In this document: positions 44,986 to 54,916 of the stretch, piece after piece
How the letters are laid out: each line of letters begins with the position of its first letter
How positions within the stretch are numbered: position 1 is the stretch's first letter
Made by a program: the position numbers and the translations under genes
Notes under the pieces: model-generated
What the model was told of the DNA's origin: nothing
The model's input: the letters and a program-made list of their open reading frames with translations, nothing else
The model's database searches: none
Source: an uncultured Clostridia bacterium
GTDB taxonomy: Bacteria; Bacillota; Clostridia; Christensenellales; UBA1242
Assembly: GCA_944350265.1 (NCBI GenBank)
Contig: CALVOG010000003.1
Location: 52,979-116,978, forward strand
Reading direction: 5' to 3'
Length of the DNA: 64,000 nt

Positions 44986-45435
44986 TTACTCCTCGATTTC
45001 GATTTTTCCACCCGCTTTTTCAATTTTTTCGATAGCAGATTTTGTAGCTTTTTTCGCTTTAATGGTGAGAGGTTTTGTTATCTCTCCGCCACCCAAAACT
45101 TTAAGCCCATAAGGTTGACGCTTGCCAACCACTCTTGTTTGATACAAAAGTTCTTCGGTGATAACTGCATTTGGCTCAAAGATTTCCAAATCGCCAACAT
45201 TGACAGTTGAGTAATTTTTGCGGTAATTAAAGTTGTTAAAGCCACGAATAGGCACCTTGCGGATAAGTGGGATGTTTCCGCCTTCAAAGCCAGCCTTCAC
45301 ACCGCCACCGCTTCTTGCCCATTGACCTTTGTGACCTTTACCACTTGTTTTGCCGATGCCCGAGCCAATTCCGCGACCAACTCTCACTTTTTTTGTTACG
45401 GCACCAGCGCTTGGTTTAAGATTTTCTAATTTCAT
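44986..45435 (-). CDS. rplO: 50S ribosomal protein L15
   Basis: 149 aa from ATG 45435 (MKLENLKPSAGAVTKKVRVG), AGGGG upstream. Gly-rich GRGIGSGIGKTSGKGHKGQ and the C-terminal GGKIEIEE. Start trimmed from an upstream in-frame codon. Confidence 0.97.
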   Translation of the reverse strand: MKLENLKPSAGAVTKKVRVGRGIGSGIGKTSGKGHKGQWARSGGGVKAGFEGGNIPLIRKVPIRGFNNFNYRKNYSTVNVGDLEIFEPNAVITEELLYQTRVVGKRQPYGLKVLGGGEITKPLTIKAKKATKSAIEKIEKAGGKIEIEE

Positions 45436-45445
45436 AATGCACCCC

Positions 45446-45634
45446 TTATTCTTCCACCACTTCAACAAGGTGTCTTACGTGATACAAACTTCCGCGAACA
45501 GAAGGATTGTCAGGCAAGATTCTTGTTTGGTTAAGTTTTTTAAATCCAAGTGCCTCTAAAATTTTCATTTGATTTTTGTTATAACCAATAGCACTTCGAA
45601 CGTAGGTGACTTTTAATGTTTTTTGTTTTTTCAT
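45446..45634 (-). CDS. rpmD: 50S ribosomal protein L30
   Basis: 62 aa from ATG 45634 (GGAGG upstream). LKVTYVRSAIGYNKNQ, LGFKKLNQTRILPDNPSVRG, and HVRHLVEVVEE. Confidence 0.97.
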   Translation of the reverse strand: MKKQKTLKVTYVRSAIGYNKNQMKILEALGFKKLNQTRILPDNPSVRGSLYHVRHLVEVVEE

Positions 45635-45648
45635 CTTGTTCACCTCCA

Positions 45649-46203
45649 TTAAATTTCCTCAGGCTTTTTGCCACGACGTTGTGCAATTTCTTCACGCGTT
45701 TTAAGCCCCAAAAGCCCGTTCATTGTTGCCTTAACAACGTTAATTCTGTTTGAAGAGCCGTGAATTTTTGTCACAATATCCTTAACGCCCGCAACTTCCA
45801 AAACCGCTCTCGCAGCACCACCAGCAATAACGCCGTGACCAACTTCAGCAGGAATCATCAGCACGCTTGTTGCACCGAACTTGCCAACTGTTTCGTGTGG
45901 GATGGTGTTTTCAGCAAGCGAAACCTTTTTCATATTCTTCTTTGCAACAACGGTCGCTTTGTCGATTGCGTTTGGCACTTCTGCTGCCTTGCCGATGCCC
46001 ATACCGATGTTGCCTTTTCCGTCGCCGATAACCACAAGTGCGGAGAAGTGCATTGTGCGACCACCCTTAACGGTTTTGCTCACACGTCTAACAGAAACCA
46101 GTCTTTTGTCGAAGCCGTCGTCGATTTTAACAGGTTTTTCTCTACGATTTTTTTGAGGCCTATCGTTTCTTTCTTGTTTATTCTTCTTAACTTCTTCAGC
46201 CAT
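45649..46203 (-). CDS. rpsE: 30S ribosomal protein S5
   Basis: 184 residues. Double-stranded RNA-binding fold VSVRRVSKTVKGGRTMHFSALV, GIGKAAEVPNAI, VIAGGAARAVLEVAGV. Lys/Arg-rich N-terminal extension (KKNKQERNDRPQKNRREK). Confidence 0.98.
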   Translation of the reverse strand: MAEEVKKNKQERNDRPQKNRREKPVKIDDGFDKRLVSVRRVSKTVKGGRTMHFSALVVIGDGKGNIGMGIGKAAEVPNAIDKATVVAKKNMKKVSLAENTIPHETVGKFGATSVLMIPAEVGHGVIAGGAARAVLEVAGVKDIVTKIHGSSNRINVVKATMNGLLGLKTREEIAQRRGKKPEEI

Positions 46204-46212
46204 TTTTTCCTC

Positions 46213-46581
46213 CTAAAATTTTAGTCCTGCTTCTCTTGCACCGTCAGCAACTTTTTGCACGCGTCCAGTGTAGATGTAACCGCCTCTGTCAAAGACAACC
46301 TCTTTGATTTTCAAAGCCTTTGCTCTTTCGCCAATAACTTGACCAACAACAAATGCCTGTTCGCTCTTTGTTTTGCCTTTAATCTTTTCCGCAACCTCTT
46401 TATCGAGTGTGGAGCAAGCCGTAAGAGTAACACCCTTTTCATCGTCGATGATTTGAGCGTAGATGTTGTTAAGACTTCTATACACATTCAACCTTGGGCA
46501 TTTTTTGGTGCCAGAAATCTTGTTTCTTACTCTTTTATGACGAACAATTCTTTCCTTATTCTTATCATTAACAGTAATCAT
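46213..46581 (-). CDS. rplR: 50S ribosomal protein L18
   Basis: 122 residues. 5S rRNA-binding. [50 protein letters not shown]. Confidence 0.98.
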   Translation of the reverse strand: MITVNDKNKERIVRHKRVRNKISGTKKCPRLNVYRSLNNIYAQIIDDEKGVTLTACSTLDKEVAEKIKGKTKSEQAFVVGQVIGERAKALKIKEVVFDRGGYIYTGRVQKVADGAREAGLKF

Positions 46582-46592
46582 TTTTCCTCTCC

Positions 46593-47132
46593 TTACTTCT
46601 TGCCTTTACCAGCGGCCTTTCCGACTTTTCTTATGAGTCTTGCGCCGTCAACGTGGATGCCGTATCCGTGATATGGCTCGTATGGACGCTTTTTCATTAC
46701 GTTTGCACAGAACTGACCAACTTTTTGTCTATCTGCGCCTTCAACAACGATTTCGGTAACGCTTGGGCAGGAAACTTTGAGGTCTGCTGGGATTTCCATT
46801 TCCACTTGGTGAGAAAGCCCTAAGCCCATAACAAGTTTGTTGCCAGAAACGCTTGCCTTGTAACCAACGCCGGAAACGATGAGTTTTTTGCTCCAACCTT
46901 TCGTCACGCCCACAACCATATTGTGAACGAGCGCGCGATACAAGCCCTGCTTTGCGTTAAATTCTTCGTTTTTATAAGTGAAGTGAATTCCGTTATCCTT
47001 CACTTCGGTTGCAATATTTTTGTCAATATTTGCTGTGAGCTTGCCCTTTGGACCGGAAACGGTAACAACGTTGCCATTTCTTTCAAAGGTTGCTCCTTCC
47101 AGCATAACCGCCTTATTACCAATTCTTGACAT
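46593..47132 (-). CDS. rplF: 50S ribosomal protein L6
   Basis: 179 aa from ATG 47132 (MSRIGNKAV); AGGAGG upstream. [18 protein letters not shown], and C-terminal [30 protein letters not shown]. Confidence 0.98.
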   Translation of the reverse strand: MSRIGNKAVMLEGATFERNGNVVTVSGPKGKLTANIDKNIATEVKDNGIHFTYKNEEFNAKQGLYRALVHNMVVGVTKGWSKKLIVSGVGYKASVSGNKLVMGLGLSHQVEMEIPADLKVSCPSVTEIVVEGADRQKVGQFCANVMKKRPYEPYHGYGIHVDGARLIRKVGKAAGKGKK

Positions 47133-47143
47133 CTCTTTCCTCC

Positions 47144-47542
47144 TTACCAAACATAAGCCAGCACTTCACCGCCCACATTGAGTTCTCTTGCAACTCTATC
47201 GGTCACAATTCCCTTGTTTGTGGAGATGATGGCAATGCCAAGTCCGCTTATAACCTTTGGAAGTTTTTCTTTGCTTGAGTAGATGCGAAGTCCTGGTTTG
47301 GAAATTCTTTTAAGTCCTTGAATTACGCTTTGTCCTTCGTCATCATATTTGATGGTGATAAGAATATCCTTAAAATTCCCGTTATCAACAAGGTCGTAAC
47401 TTACGATATAACCTTCGTCAAGGAGAATTTTTGCGATTGCAATTTTTTCTTTCGATGCAGGAACGCTAACCGTTTTGTGTTTCGCACTTATTGCATTGCG
47501 AATACGAGTGAGCATATCTGCGATTGGGTCTGTAGATAACAT
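47144..47542 (-). CDS. rpsH: 30S ribosomal protein S8
   Basis: 132 residues. [71 protein letters not shown]. Confidence 0.98.
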   Translation of the reverse strand: MLSTDPIADMLTRIRNAISAKHKTVSVPASKEKIAIAKILLDEGYIVSYDLVDNGNFKDILITIKYDDEGQSVIQGLKRISKPGLRIYSSKEKLPKVISGLGIAIISTNKGIVTDRVARELNVGGEVLAYVW

Positions 47543-47552
47543 AATTCCCTCC

Positions 47553-47738
47553 TTACCAACTTGACTTTTTCACGCCAGGAATTTCCCCGCGGTTAGCCAT
47601 TTCTCTAAAACAAATTCTGCAGATTCCGTATTTACGAAGCACTGCGTGAGGTCTTCCACAAATTGAGCAACGAGTGTAAGCCCTTGTCTTATATTTTGGC
47701 GTTCTTTTTTGTTTTGCGATTAATGATTTCTTTGCCAT
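47553..47738 (-). CDS. rpsN: 30S ribosomal protein S14, zinc-binding type Z
   Basis: 61 aa from ATG 47738 ([19 protein letters not shown]), AAGGAG upstream. Zinc site C-x2-C...C-x2-C in [20 protein letters not shown]. The short 61-aa form is typical of Firmicutes. Confidence 0.98.
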   Translation of the reverse strand: MAKKSLIAKQKRTPKYKTRAYTRCSICGRPHAVLRKYGICRICFREMANRGEIPGVKKSSW

Positions 47739-47748
47739 AACTTTCTCC

Positions 47749-48297
47749 TTATCTATTGAAAGGCAAGCCAAGTGCCTTCAGTAACGCTTTTGCTTCTTTG
47801 TCGGTTTTTGCAGTTGTGATAAATGAAATGTCTAAGCCTCTAATCTTTTCCACTTTGTCATAAGAGATTTCTGGGAAGATAAGTTGCTCTTTGATGCCCA
47901 TTGAGTAGTTGCCTCTGCCATCAAAGGACTTGTCGCTTATTCCGCGGAAGTCTCTCACTCTTGGAAGAGCGATTGCGGTGAGTCTGTCGAAAAATTCATA
48001 CATTCTTGCGCCTCTTAATGTCACTTTCGCGCCAACCTTCATTCCTGCTCTCACCTTGAAGTTGGAGATTGCCTTTTTTGCTTTTGTGGCAACTGCTTTT
48101 TGCCCAGCAATCAAGGTCAATTCGTCAACTGCGGTGTTGAAACTTTTGGAGTTATCTTTAACATCGCCAAGTCCCATATTGAGGTTAATTTTAACAAGTT
48201 TTGGCACCTCGTTAACATTTTTATAGCCAAATTCCTTCATAAGCGCTGGAACGATTTCTTCCTTGTAACGCTTAACGATATGATTTTGCTCTTTCAT
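47749..48297 (-). CDS. rplE: 50S ribosomal protein L5
   Basis: 182 residues. [39 protein letters not shown], and [23 protein letters not shown]. Binds 5S rRNA. Confidence 0.98.
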   Translation of the reverse strand: MKEQNHIVKRYKEEIVPALMKEFGYKNVNEVPKLVKINLNMGLGDVKDNSKSFNTAVDELTLIAGQKAVATKAKKAISNFKVRAGMKVGAKVTLRGARMYEFFDRLTAIALPRVRDFRGISDKSFDGRGNYSMGIKEQLIFPEISYDKVEKIRGLDISFITTAKTDKEAKALLKALGLPFNR

Positions 48298-48308
48298 TCT
48301 TCACCACC

Positions 48309-48884
48309 TTAGTTTTCACTTTTCTTAGCGTTCGACTTTTGTGTTGTGGATTTTGCTCCACTTTTGGTTGTTGTTTTTGTTGCAGTTTTAGTGGTTTTTG
48401 CTGGAGTTTTCACCTCAGTTTTAACCGTTTTTTCTGCTGTTTTAGCCTTTTCGGCTGTTTTAGAGGTCCTTGCTTGTGTTTTCTTTGGCTCAGCCTTCTT
48501 TTCGGTGTCAGCCTTAGCCTCAGCCTTCACATTCTTTTTTGCCTCTTTCTTGGTTTGTTTAACATACTCTTTATCAAGTGATGCCGAGCATTTCTTGCAC
48601 GCTCTAACCTTCTTGCCGTCTATCTCTCTGTGTGCAATTCTTGTTGCCTTACCGCAAACTCCACAAACAACCATAACATTCGATGCGTCAATAGGCGCAG
48701 TCTTTTTAATTATGGCACTTTGCTCTTGTTGCGTTCTTGCCTTTTTGTGTTTGGAAACGATGTTCACTCCATCCACAATCACTCTGTTATCCTTTGGGAA
48801 AACTTCCAAAACTTTGCCCTTTTTGCCCTTATCCTTACCAGCGATAACAACAACGGTGTCACCTTTTTTAACTGTCATACTCAT
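48309..48884 (-). CDS. rplX: 50S ribosomal protein L24 with long low-complexity tail
   Basis: 191 residues. KOW domain [38 protein letters not shown], and a zinc-like C-x2-C...C-x2-C in [10 protein letters not shown] and RACKKCSA. Residues ~107-191 are an Ala/Lys/Thr-rich extension ([19 protein letters not shown] and KTATKTTTK repeats), almost doubling the normal ~103 aa. The tail may be disordered and bind rRNA or nucleic acid non-specifically. Confidence 0.97.
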   Translation of the reverse strand: MSMTVKKGDTVVVIAGKDKGKKGKVLEVFPKDNRVIVDGVNIVSKHKKARTQQEQSAIIKKTAPIDASNVMVVCGVCGKATRIAHREIDGKKVRACKKCSASLDKEYVKQTKKEAKKNVKAEAKADTEKKAEPKKTQARTSKTAEKAKTAEKTVKTEVKTPAKTTKTATKTTTKSGAKSTTQKSNAKKSEN

Positions 48885-48899
48885 TTTTCCGTTCTCCTT

Positions 48900-49268
48900 T
48901 TAAATAACTTCCGAAGCGAGAGAGATGATTTTCATATAGCCCTTATCTCTAAGTTCTCTTGCGATAGGTCCAAACACACGAGTTCCCTTTGGTTGCTTTT
49001 GGTTGTCGATGATAACCGCTGCGTTATCGTCGAAACGAACGTGAGAGCCGTCGTTACGGTTGAGACCCTTTGTGGTTCTAACGATAACCGCCTTAACAAC
49101 ATCGCCCTTCTTCACATTTCCGCCTGGGATGGCTTTTTTCACAGAAGCAACGATGATATCGCCGATGTTTCCGCTACGTCTAAAAGAACCACCAAGCACG
49201 CGAATGCACATAATTTCCTTTGCGCCCGTGTTGTCAGCAACTTTAAGTCTTGTTTGAGGTTGTATCAT
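48900..49268 (-). CDS. rplN: 50S ribosomal protein L14
   Basis: 122 residues. [27 protein letters not shown] and [28 protein letters not shown]. Confidence 0.98.
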   Translation of the reverse strand: MIQPQTRLKVADNTGAKEIMCIRVLGGSFRRSGNIGDIIVASVKKAIPGGNVKKGDVVKAVIVRTTKGLNRNDGSHVRFDDNAAVIIDNQKQPKGTRVFGPIARELRDKGYMKIISLASEVI

Positions 49269-49278
49269 ATCTCTCCTC

Positions 49279-49539
49279 CTATTCTGCTTTCTTTATGATT
49301 TTAACAACTCTGTGATGCTTATCTTTTGAAAGTGGACGAGTTTCCATAATTAAAACGGTATCGCCAACACCACACTCATTGTTTTCATCATGCGCTTTGA
49401 ATTTTTTAGATTTCTTTACGACTTTTCCAAATTGTTTGTTTTTAACGAGGTATGGAACATTCACAACAACGGTTTTGTTCATACTTGTGCTGACAACAAC
49501 GCCTTGTCGTGTATTTCTTGCATTTCTACTTGTTTCCAT
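49279..49539 (-). CDS. rpsQ: 30S ribosomal protein S17
   Basis: 86 aa from ATG 49539 (second of two adjacent ATGs; better spaced from GGAGG). [41 protein letters not shown]. Start overlaps the rpmC stop. Confidence 0.98.
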   Translation of the reverse strand: METSRNARNTRQGVVVSTSMNKTVVVNVPYLVKNKQFGKVVKKSKKFKAHDENNECGVGDTVLIMETRPLSKDKHHRVVKIIKKAE

Positions 49540-49735
49540 CATTTCCTCCTTGTGATTTTTCTCTTATTGCGGTTTGCACTCTTGCAATTTCACGCCTAAC
49601 ACTTCTTAGTGCCATTGGGTTTGCAAGGTTTCTGGTTGCATGTGAAAAACGAAGATTAAAGAGTTCGGTTTTAAGTTCTTTAAGTCTTGCGTTTAATTCA
49701 ACAAGAGAAAGTGTTTTAATTTCTTCATTCTTCAT
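49526..49735 (-). CDS. rpmC: 50S ribosomal protein L29
   Basis: 69 aa from ATG 49735 ([18 protein letters not shown]). [21 protein letters not shown] is diagnostic. Overlaps rplP and rpsQ by a few nucleotides. Confidence 0.97.
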   Translation of the reverse strand: MKNEEIKTLSLVELNARLKELKTELFNLRFSHATRNLANPMALRSVRREIARVQTAIREKSQGGNDGNK

Positions 49736-50165
49736 TCTTCTCACCACCTTCGTTTATTTCTTCTTTCTTAATAAACTTAACCTTGCAAGGAAGTTTGTTT
49801 CCAGCAAGACGAAGAGCCTCACGCGCAATTTCTTCGCTGACGCCTTCAATTTCGAAAAGCACTCTGTTTGGCTTTACAACTGCCACCCAGAACTCTGGGT
49901 TACCTTTACCAGAACCCATACGAGTTTCAGCAGGTTTCTTTGTGACAGGTTTATCTGGGAAAATCTTAATCCAAACCTTACCACCACGCTTAATGTAACG
50001 CGTGAGCGCAATACGAGCAGCCTCGATTTGGTTAGATTTAATCCAGCAAGGCTCAAGCGCGATAATTCCATAAGAACCGTAAGTGAGAGTGTTGCCTCTT
50101 GTTGCCTTGCCGGTCATTCTTCCGCGCATAACCTTTCTTCTTTTAACTCTCTTAGGCATTAACAT
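49725..50165 (-). CDS. rplP: 50S ribosomal protein L16
   Basis: 146 aa from ATG 50165 ([17 protein letters not shown]); the rpsC stop and this start form [35 protein letters not shown] and [16 protein letters not shown]. Confidence 0.98.
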   Translation of the reverse strand: MLMPKRVKRRKVMRGRMTGKATRGNTLTYGSYGIIALEPCWIKSNQIEAARIALTRYIKRGGKVWIKIFPDKPVTKKPAETRMGSGKGNPEFWVAVVKPNRVLFEIEGVSEEIAREALRLAGNKLPCKVKFIKKEEINEGGEKNEE

Positions 50166-50824
50166 TATTCTTGTCCTCCTTTGTCGGATTTTAGAATTTC
50201 GCCCTTGAAAATCCAGCACTTAATGCCAAGTTTGCCATAGTTTGTGAAAGCGGAAGATACGCCATAATCAACATCAGCACGCAAGGTGTGAAGTGGAAGG
50301 GAGCCTTCCATATACTTCTCCGTCCTGCCGATGGTGTTTGCACCGTCGATAACACCGCTTACTTGCACTTTGCAACCCTTAGCACCCGCCTTCATAACTC
50401 TTTGAATTGCTTGTTTAAGCGCTCTACGCCACTGAACGCGCTTTTCAAGTTGCGATGCGATGGAATCAGCAACAAGTTGAGCATCAAGGTCAGGTTTTTT
50501 AATTTCTTTAACATTAAGAATAAAATTCTTAACAGGGCTGATGATTTTGTTCAAATCTTTTTTGATTTGTTCGATTCCAGCACCTTTTGTGCCGATAATC
50601 ATACCAGGCTTACCCGTGTAGATATTCACAACAAGCCTGTTTTCCGTTCTTTCAATTTCCACCTTGGAAACTGAAGATTGAGAATGTTTCTTTTTGAAGT
50701 ATTCTCTAATGTCGTGGTCCTCTTTAATGAATTTGGCAAAATCTTGCTTGTTTGAATACCAAGTGGACTGCCAATCTTTGTTGATTCCAAGTCTAAGACC
50801 TATTGGATTAACTTTTTGTCCCAT
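50165..50824 (-). CDS. rpsC: 30S ribosomal protein S3
   Basis: 219 residues. [25 protein letters not shown] domain [22 protein letters not shown]-terminal [32 protein letters not shown]. Confidence 0.98.
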   Translation of the reverse strand: MGQKVNPIGLRLGINKDWQSTWYSNKQDFAKFIKEDHDIREYFKKKHSQSSVSKVEIERTENRLVVNIYTGKPGMIIGTKGAGIEQIKKDLNKIISPVKNFILNVKEIKKPDLDAQLVADSIASQLEKRVQWRRALKQAIQRVMKAGAKGCKVQVSGVIDGANTIGRTEKYMEGSLPLHTLRADVDYGVSSAFTNYGKLGIKCWIFKGEILKSDKGGQE

Positions 50825-51219
50825 TATTTTGCCTCCTTCACTTCGTCAAGTATGATTGTGATATGACAACTTCTCTTAATGATGTGGTCAACTCTGCCTC
50901 TTCCTCTAAAATTCACTCTTTTCATTTGAGTGCCTGGGGTTGAATAGCATTCTGCCACGTAGAGGTTGTCGCTTGATAATCCCTTGTTGTTTTCAGCGTT
51001 AGCAATGGCACTTTTAAGAACCTTCAAACTTTCACTTGCGCCCTTTTGAGGCATATATGAAAGGATTGCCATCGCCTCGTTCGCCTTTTTGCCACGGATG
51101 TTATCCAAAACAATTCTAACTTTCGAAGAACTCATACGAACATCTTTGGCAACTGCGTAAGGACGATTATCTCTGTTTTTTTGCCTGTTTTCTGCTTTTT
51201 GTCTAATTCTTGTAGCCAT
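50824..51219 (-). CDS. rplV: 50S ribosomal protein L22
   Basis: 131 residues. DVRMSSSKVRIVLDNIRGKKANEAM, SAIANAENNKGL, and the exit-tunnel loop GTQMKRVNFRGRGRVDHIIKRSCHI. Confidence 0.97.
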   Translation of the reverse strand: MATRIRQKAENRQKNRDNRPYAVAKDVRMSSSKVRIVLDNIRGKKANEAMAILSYMPQKGASESLKVLKSAIANAENNKGLSSDNLYVAECYSTPGTQMKRVNFRGRGRVDHIIKRSCHITIILDEVKEAK

Positions 51220-51231
51220 ACTTCACCTCAC

Positions 51232-51510
51232 TTATCTCTTTTGCGCGGTCTTCTTTTGACCTGCGTGTCCCTTAAAGGTTCTGGTAGGTGAGAATTCACC
51301 AAGTTTATGACCAACCATATCTGCCGTGCAATAAACTGGAACGTGCTTTTTCCCGTTATGAACAGAGAAGGTGAAGCCAACGAACTCTGGGTAGATTGTG
51401 GAACTACGCGACCAAGTCTTAATTGGTTTTTTCACGCCACTTTCTGTCATTGCAAGCACCTTTTTCATAAGGCTTGGACTAACATAAGGCTGTTTAATTT
51501 TTTTACTCAT
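51232..51510 (-). CDS. rpsS: 30S ribosomal protein S19
   Basis: 92 residues. [56 protein letters not shown] core (key residues WSR...GHKLGEFxPTR). Confidence 0.98.
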   Translation of the reverse strand: MSKKIKQPYVSPSLMKKVLAMTESGVKKPIKTWSRSSTIYPEFVGFTFSVHNGKKHVPVYCTADMVGHKLGEFSPTRTFKGHAGQKKTAQKR

Positions 51511-51521
51511 CTTCCCACTCC

Positions 51522-52349
51522 TTAATTGATTCTCTTAACCATTAAACGGTTAGATTTATTCTTTTTCTTTCTTGTCTTGTAACCAAGTGCTGGCTTGCCC
51601 CAAGGCGTGACAGGTGTTGCCATACCAACTGGGCTCTTGCCTTCACCACCGCCGTGTGGGTGGTCGTTAGGGTTCATAACAACACCGCGGACGGTTGGAC
51701 GAACGCCCATATGACGCTTTCTTCCCGCCTTACCAAGCGAAACAAGTTCGTGGTCAACATTGCCAACTGTTCCAATGGTTGCTCGGCAAGTTAAAAGAAC
51801 CTTTCTCATTTCACCACTTGGCAAACGAAGGGTTGCATACTTTCCTTCCTTAGCCATAAGTTGAACTTCGGCGCCCGCAGAACGTGCAAGTTGCCCGCCC
51901 TTCTTAGGTTCAAGTTCAATGTTGTGAATAAGCGAGCCAACTGGAATGTCTGAGAGAGGAAGGTTATTTCCCACTCTGATTTCAACATTCGAGCCACTCA
52001 TAAGAACATCGCCAACTTTAAGACCAAGCGGAGCGATGATGTATCTCTTTTCGCCATCCTTATAAGAAAGAAGTGCGATGTAAGCCGTGCGGTTTGGGTC
52101 ATACTCAATTCCCACAACCTTTGCTGGAACGTTGTCCTTGTTTCTCTTAAAGTCGATTACGCGATATTTTTGTCTGTTTCCGCCACCCTTGTGACGAACG
52201 GTGATTCTGCCCTGACTGTTCTTTCCTGCGTGCTTCTTCTTAGGCTCAAGGAGAGATTTTTCAGGTTCAAACTTTGTGATTTCATCAGCGGAGAGTTTGG
52301 TGTAGAATCTTCTACCTGCCGATGTTGGTTTACTTTTAATGATAGCCAT
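51522..52349 (-). CDS. rplB: 50S ribosomal protein L2
   Basis: 275 residues. [21 protein letters not shown]-type strand, and the peptidyl-transferase-associated [19 protein letters not shown] with the conserved His. Confidence 0.98.
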   Translation of the reverse strand: MAIIKSKPTSAGRRFYTKLSADEITKFEPEKSLLEPKKKHAGKNSQGRITVRHKGGGNRQKYRVIDFKRNKDNVPAKVVGIEYDPNRTAYIALLSYKDGEKRYIIAPLGLKVGDVLMSGSNVEIRVGNNLPLSDIPVGSLIHNIELEPKKGGQLARSAGAEVQLMAKEGKYATLRLPSGEMRKVLLTCRATIGTVGNVDHELVSLGKAGRKRHMGVRPTVRGVVMNPNDHPHGGGEGKSPVGMATPVTPWGKPALGYKTRKKKNKSNRLMVKRIN

Positions 52350-52362
52350 TTCTCCCTCCTAA

Positions 52363-52665
52363 TTAAGACAAACTTTCGAAGAAGGCGATTGGTTTTGATT
52401 TTTCAGTGAGCGTGACGATTGCCTTTTTGTAGTCACTTGTTTTACCAACTGTTCTTCCTTGTCTTGTGTTTTGCGACTTTTTATGACCTTTAACCAAAAT
52501 TGTGTTCACTTTTGCCACTTCCACTTTGAACATCTCTTCAACTGCCTTTGCAATTTGAACTTTGTTCGCATTTTTGTTGACAACAAAAGTGTAGGTCTTG
52601 TTTTGAATTCCACTATAACTCTTTTCCGTAAGTAGTGGTCTTACGATAATTTCGCTCGCTTCCAT
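52363..52665 (-). CDS. rplW: 50S ribosomal protein L23
   Basis: 100 residues. IIVRPLLTEKSY, YTFVVNKNANKVQIAKAVEEMFKV. Docking site for trigger factor and SRP at the exit. Confidence 0.97.
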   Translation of the reverse strand: MEASEIIVRPLLTEKSYSGIQNKTYTFVVNKNANKVQIAKAVEEMFKVEVAKVNTILVKGHKKSQNTRQGRTVGKTSDYKKAIVTLTEKSKPIAFFESLS

Positions 52666-53288
52666 TATGCGTTTGCCTCCTCTAAGTATTTGATTGCGGA
52701 TTCAGTCAACACAAGGTTTTTGTTTGCAACAACTTCATAGACATTCAAAAGCGAAACATCAACCGTCTCTAAGTTTGGAATGTTTGCAACTGCGCGAAGT
52801 TCTTTAACTGTGTTGTCAGCGCTAACCACCAAAACATTGCCCTTAAATTTGAATGCATCCAAAAATTTTTGTGCGTCTTTCGTTTTTGCCGAATCAATTT
52901 CAAACTTGTCAAGCACTGTCAGGTTTTTATCAGCAAGTTTTGCACTGAGCGCTGAAAGAAGTGCCATTCTTTTTGCTTGTTTGTTGACTTTCTTTGAGAA
53001 ATCTCTTGGCTTTGGAGCAAAAACAACTCCACCGCCCGTCCATTGTGGACCCTTTGTTGAACCTTGTCTTGCTCTGCCAGTGCCTTTTTGGCGCCAAGGT
53101 TTCTTTGCGTGACCTCTTACTTCACTTCTTGTCAGTGTGCTTTTTGTGCCTTGTCTTTGGTTGGCGTTATAAGCAACAACAACTTCGTGAATGAGACCTT
53201 CGTTATACTCCACGCCGAAAACGTCGTCTTTTAAAGTTTTGGAGCCGACTTCTTCAGCCTTCATATTATAAATCTTAACTTTTGCCAT
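52665..53288 (-). CDS. rplD: 50S ribosomal protein L4
   Basis: 207 residues. RQGTKSTLTRSEVRGHAKKPWRQKGTGRARQGSTKGPQWTGGGVVFAPKPRDF loop (key KPWRQKGTGRARxG). In E. coli L4 represses its own operon through the S10 leader, relevant to the structured leader here. Confidence 0.97.
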   Translation of the reverse strand: MAKVKIYNMKAEEVGSKTLKDDVFGVEYNEGLIHEVVVAYNANQRQGTKSTLTRSEVRGHAKKPWRQKGTGRARQGSTKGPQWTGGGVVFAPKPRDFSKKVNKQAKRMALLSALSAKLADKNLTVLDKFEIDSAKTKDAQKFLDAFKFKGNVLVVSADNTVKELRAVANIPNLETVDVSLLNVYEVVANKNLVLTESAIKYLEEANA

Positions 53289-53299
53289 TTTCTCACTCC

Positions 53300-53926
53300 T
53301 TATCTAGTTTTCACTGACTGTCTTATGGTGAGGATTGCACCCTTTGCGCCAGGAACATTGCCCTTAATCATAAGAATATTTCTGTCAGCGTCCACTTTCA
53401 CAATTTCTAAGTTTTGAATGGTCACCTTTTCATTGCCGTATTGCCCTGGCATATGCTTGTTCTTAAACACGCGAGATGGCGATGAGTTTGCGCTCATTGA
53501 GCCAACTTCTCTATGCACTGGACCTGTGCCGTGGGTCATCTTCAAGCGATGTTGATTCCATCTTTTAATAACGCCCGAAAACCCGTGACCTTTTGTCATA
53601 CCAGAAACGTCAACCATATCTTTCTCTTTGAAGATGTCAGCCTTAACAACGCTTCCAACCTCCAAATCACCCTCAAGGTCAACTTCCTTCAAAACCTTCA
53701 TAGGCTCAACCTTTGCCTTGTCGAAAATTCCCTTAATTGGCTTTGTGACATTCTTCGTTTTCTTTTCGAACGCCACAACATACGCATTGTAGCCATCAGT
53801 TTCAGTGGTTTTCTTTTGAACAACCACATTAGGACCAGCCTCAACAACTGTCACAGGAATCACTCTTCCGTCCTCGGCAAAGACTTGTGTCATACCAATC
53901 TTTTTTCCAATAATTGCCTTACTCAC
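53300..53926 (-). CDS. rplC: 50S ribosomal protein L3
   Basis: 208 residues. [30 protein letters not shown] and [28 protein letters not shown]-type loop. Confidence 0.97.
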   Translation of the reverse strand: MSKAIIGKKIGMTQVFAEDGRVIPVTVVEAGPNVVVQKKTTETDGYNAYVVAFEKKTKNVTKPIKGIFDKAKVEPMKVLKEVDLEGDLEVGSVVKADIFKEKDMVDVSGMTKGHGFSGVIKRWNQHRLKMTHGTGPVHREVGSMSANSSPSRVFKNKHMPGQYGNEKVTIQNLEIVKVDADRNILMIKGNVPGAKGAILTIRQSVKTR

Positions 53927-53940
53927 TTCTCTTTACCTCC

Positions 53941-54243
53941 TTATAAACTGATTTTAATCTCAACACCGGCAGGGAGTTCAAGCTTTGTTAAAGCATCAAT
54001 AGCCTTGTTTGTTGGATTGTAGATATAGATTAATCTCTTGTGGGTTTTGCTTTCAAATTGTTCTCTTGAATCTTTATCCTTGTGAGGAGAACGAATCACA
54101 GTCACAACTTCCTTGTCTGTTGGAAGTGGAATTGGCCCAGAAACCTTCGCACCGTTCTTGCCAGCGGTTTCAATAATCTTTTTGCAGGCTTGGTCGATAA
54201 GTGAATGTTCATAGGCTTTAAGTTTAATTCTCATTTTTTGCAT
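53941..54243 (-). CDS. rpsJ: 30S ribosomal protein S10
   Basis: 100 residues. [51 protein letters not shown]. First gene of the cluster; AGGAGG lies 12 nt ahead, a long gap, so the true start could be debated, but the later in-frame ATG is even farther. Confidence 0.98.
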   Translation of the reverse strand: MQKMRIKLKAYEHSLIDQACKKIIETAGKNGAKVSGPIPLPTDKEVVTVIRSPHKDKDSREQFESKTHKRLIYIYNPTNKAIDALTKLELPAGVEIKISL

Positions 54244-54492
54244 TTTACTTTATTACCTCCTTGTAAACGCTTCCCGAAATGTCGCATTATTGACCCACAA
54301 CCGCCGTGTTAAAGAATTTTTACCCACTTTCCATTCTCTAATACACGCTCCCGTGTGTGTCGCGCTGTTAGACTTAAAAAATGTCATTTCGGTCACCTCA
54401 GCATCATTTGGCTGAGATTTGGTCCACGCAAATTATCTTGTCACTGCTTGTTAAGTGCAAGTAACCTTGCGTTTCACCCCATAAATAACAGC
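54244..54492 (-). promoter_or_regulatory. Structured leader of the S10 operon
   Basis: 250-nt 5' leader. In plus coordinates: ACGCAA (54426-54431) pairs with TTGCGT (54467-54472), enclosing CTTGTCACT (54437-54445) with AGTGCAAG (54454-54461). CTCAGC (54397-54402) pairs with GCTGAG (54411-54416). A long-range stem joins CCGAAATG (54274-54281) to CATTTCGG (54385-54392). Autogenous control by L4 or another r-protein is inferred by analogy with E. coli. Confidence 0.65.
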
Positions 54493-54498
54493 AAGCAT

Positions 54499-54527
54499 AT
54501 TATAACAAACCGTAAACTTAATGTCAA
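54499..54527 (-). promoter_or_regulatory. Promoter of the S10-spc-alpha cluster
   Basis: Perfect consensus on the minus strand: TTGACA (plus 54522-54527), 17-nt spacer, TATAAT (54499-54504). Confidence 0.9.
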
Positions 54528-54680
54528 CAGTTTTTCAAAAATTTTTAAATAAAGTTATGATTTTTTATAGATTTTCTTTTAAAACTCTAATAATTTGTCA
54601 TTTTGTTAAAAAAAGTGCTTAAATGGCAAGAAACGCTTATCGTAATGTATGGTTTATTCCGTTAGGACTATCGGTTTGTT

Positions 54681-54841
54681 GTCATTCTGAGCGAAGCGAA
54701 GAATCTCGTCGTAGGTGGCGCAGCCACATTTTGATGTGTCGCGTCTTAGACTGCGTCGCTTATAACGGGGAGTAGAACAGTTAAATGTCATTCTGAGCGA
54801 AGCGAAGAATCTCGTCGTAGCCACCACCCGCGTATGTCAAA
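54681..54841. repeat. Two GTCATTCTGAG interspersed repeats
   Basis: Copies at 54681 and 54787 share GTCATTCTGAGCGAAGCGAA then GAATCTCGTCGTAG, followed by a divergent tail. Same family as at 20.9-21.1 kb. No gene in 54530-54880. Confidence 0.88.
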
Positions 54842-54880
54842 AAGGCATCCTTTTTTTCATCTAACATAACTCATTTTGTT

Positions 54881-54907
54881 AAAAAACACGGCTTTAATTT
54901 AGCCGTG
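54881..54907 (-). terminator. Intrinsic terminator
   Basis: Minus-strand arms CACGGCT and AGCCGTG, 7-nt loop, six T. Ends the 222-aa gene. Confidence 0.88.
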
Positions 54908-54916
54908 CCTTCATCG

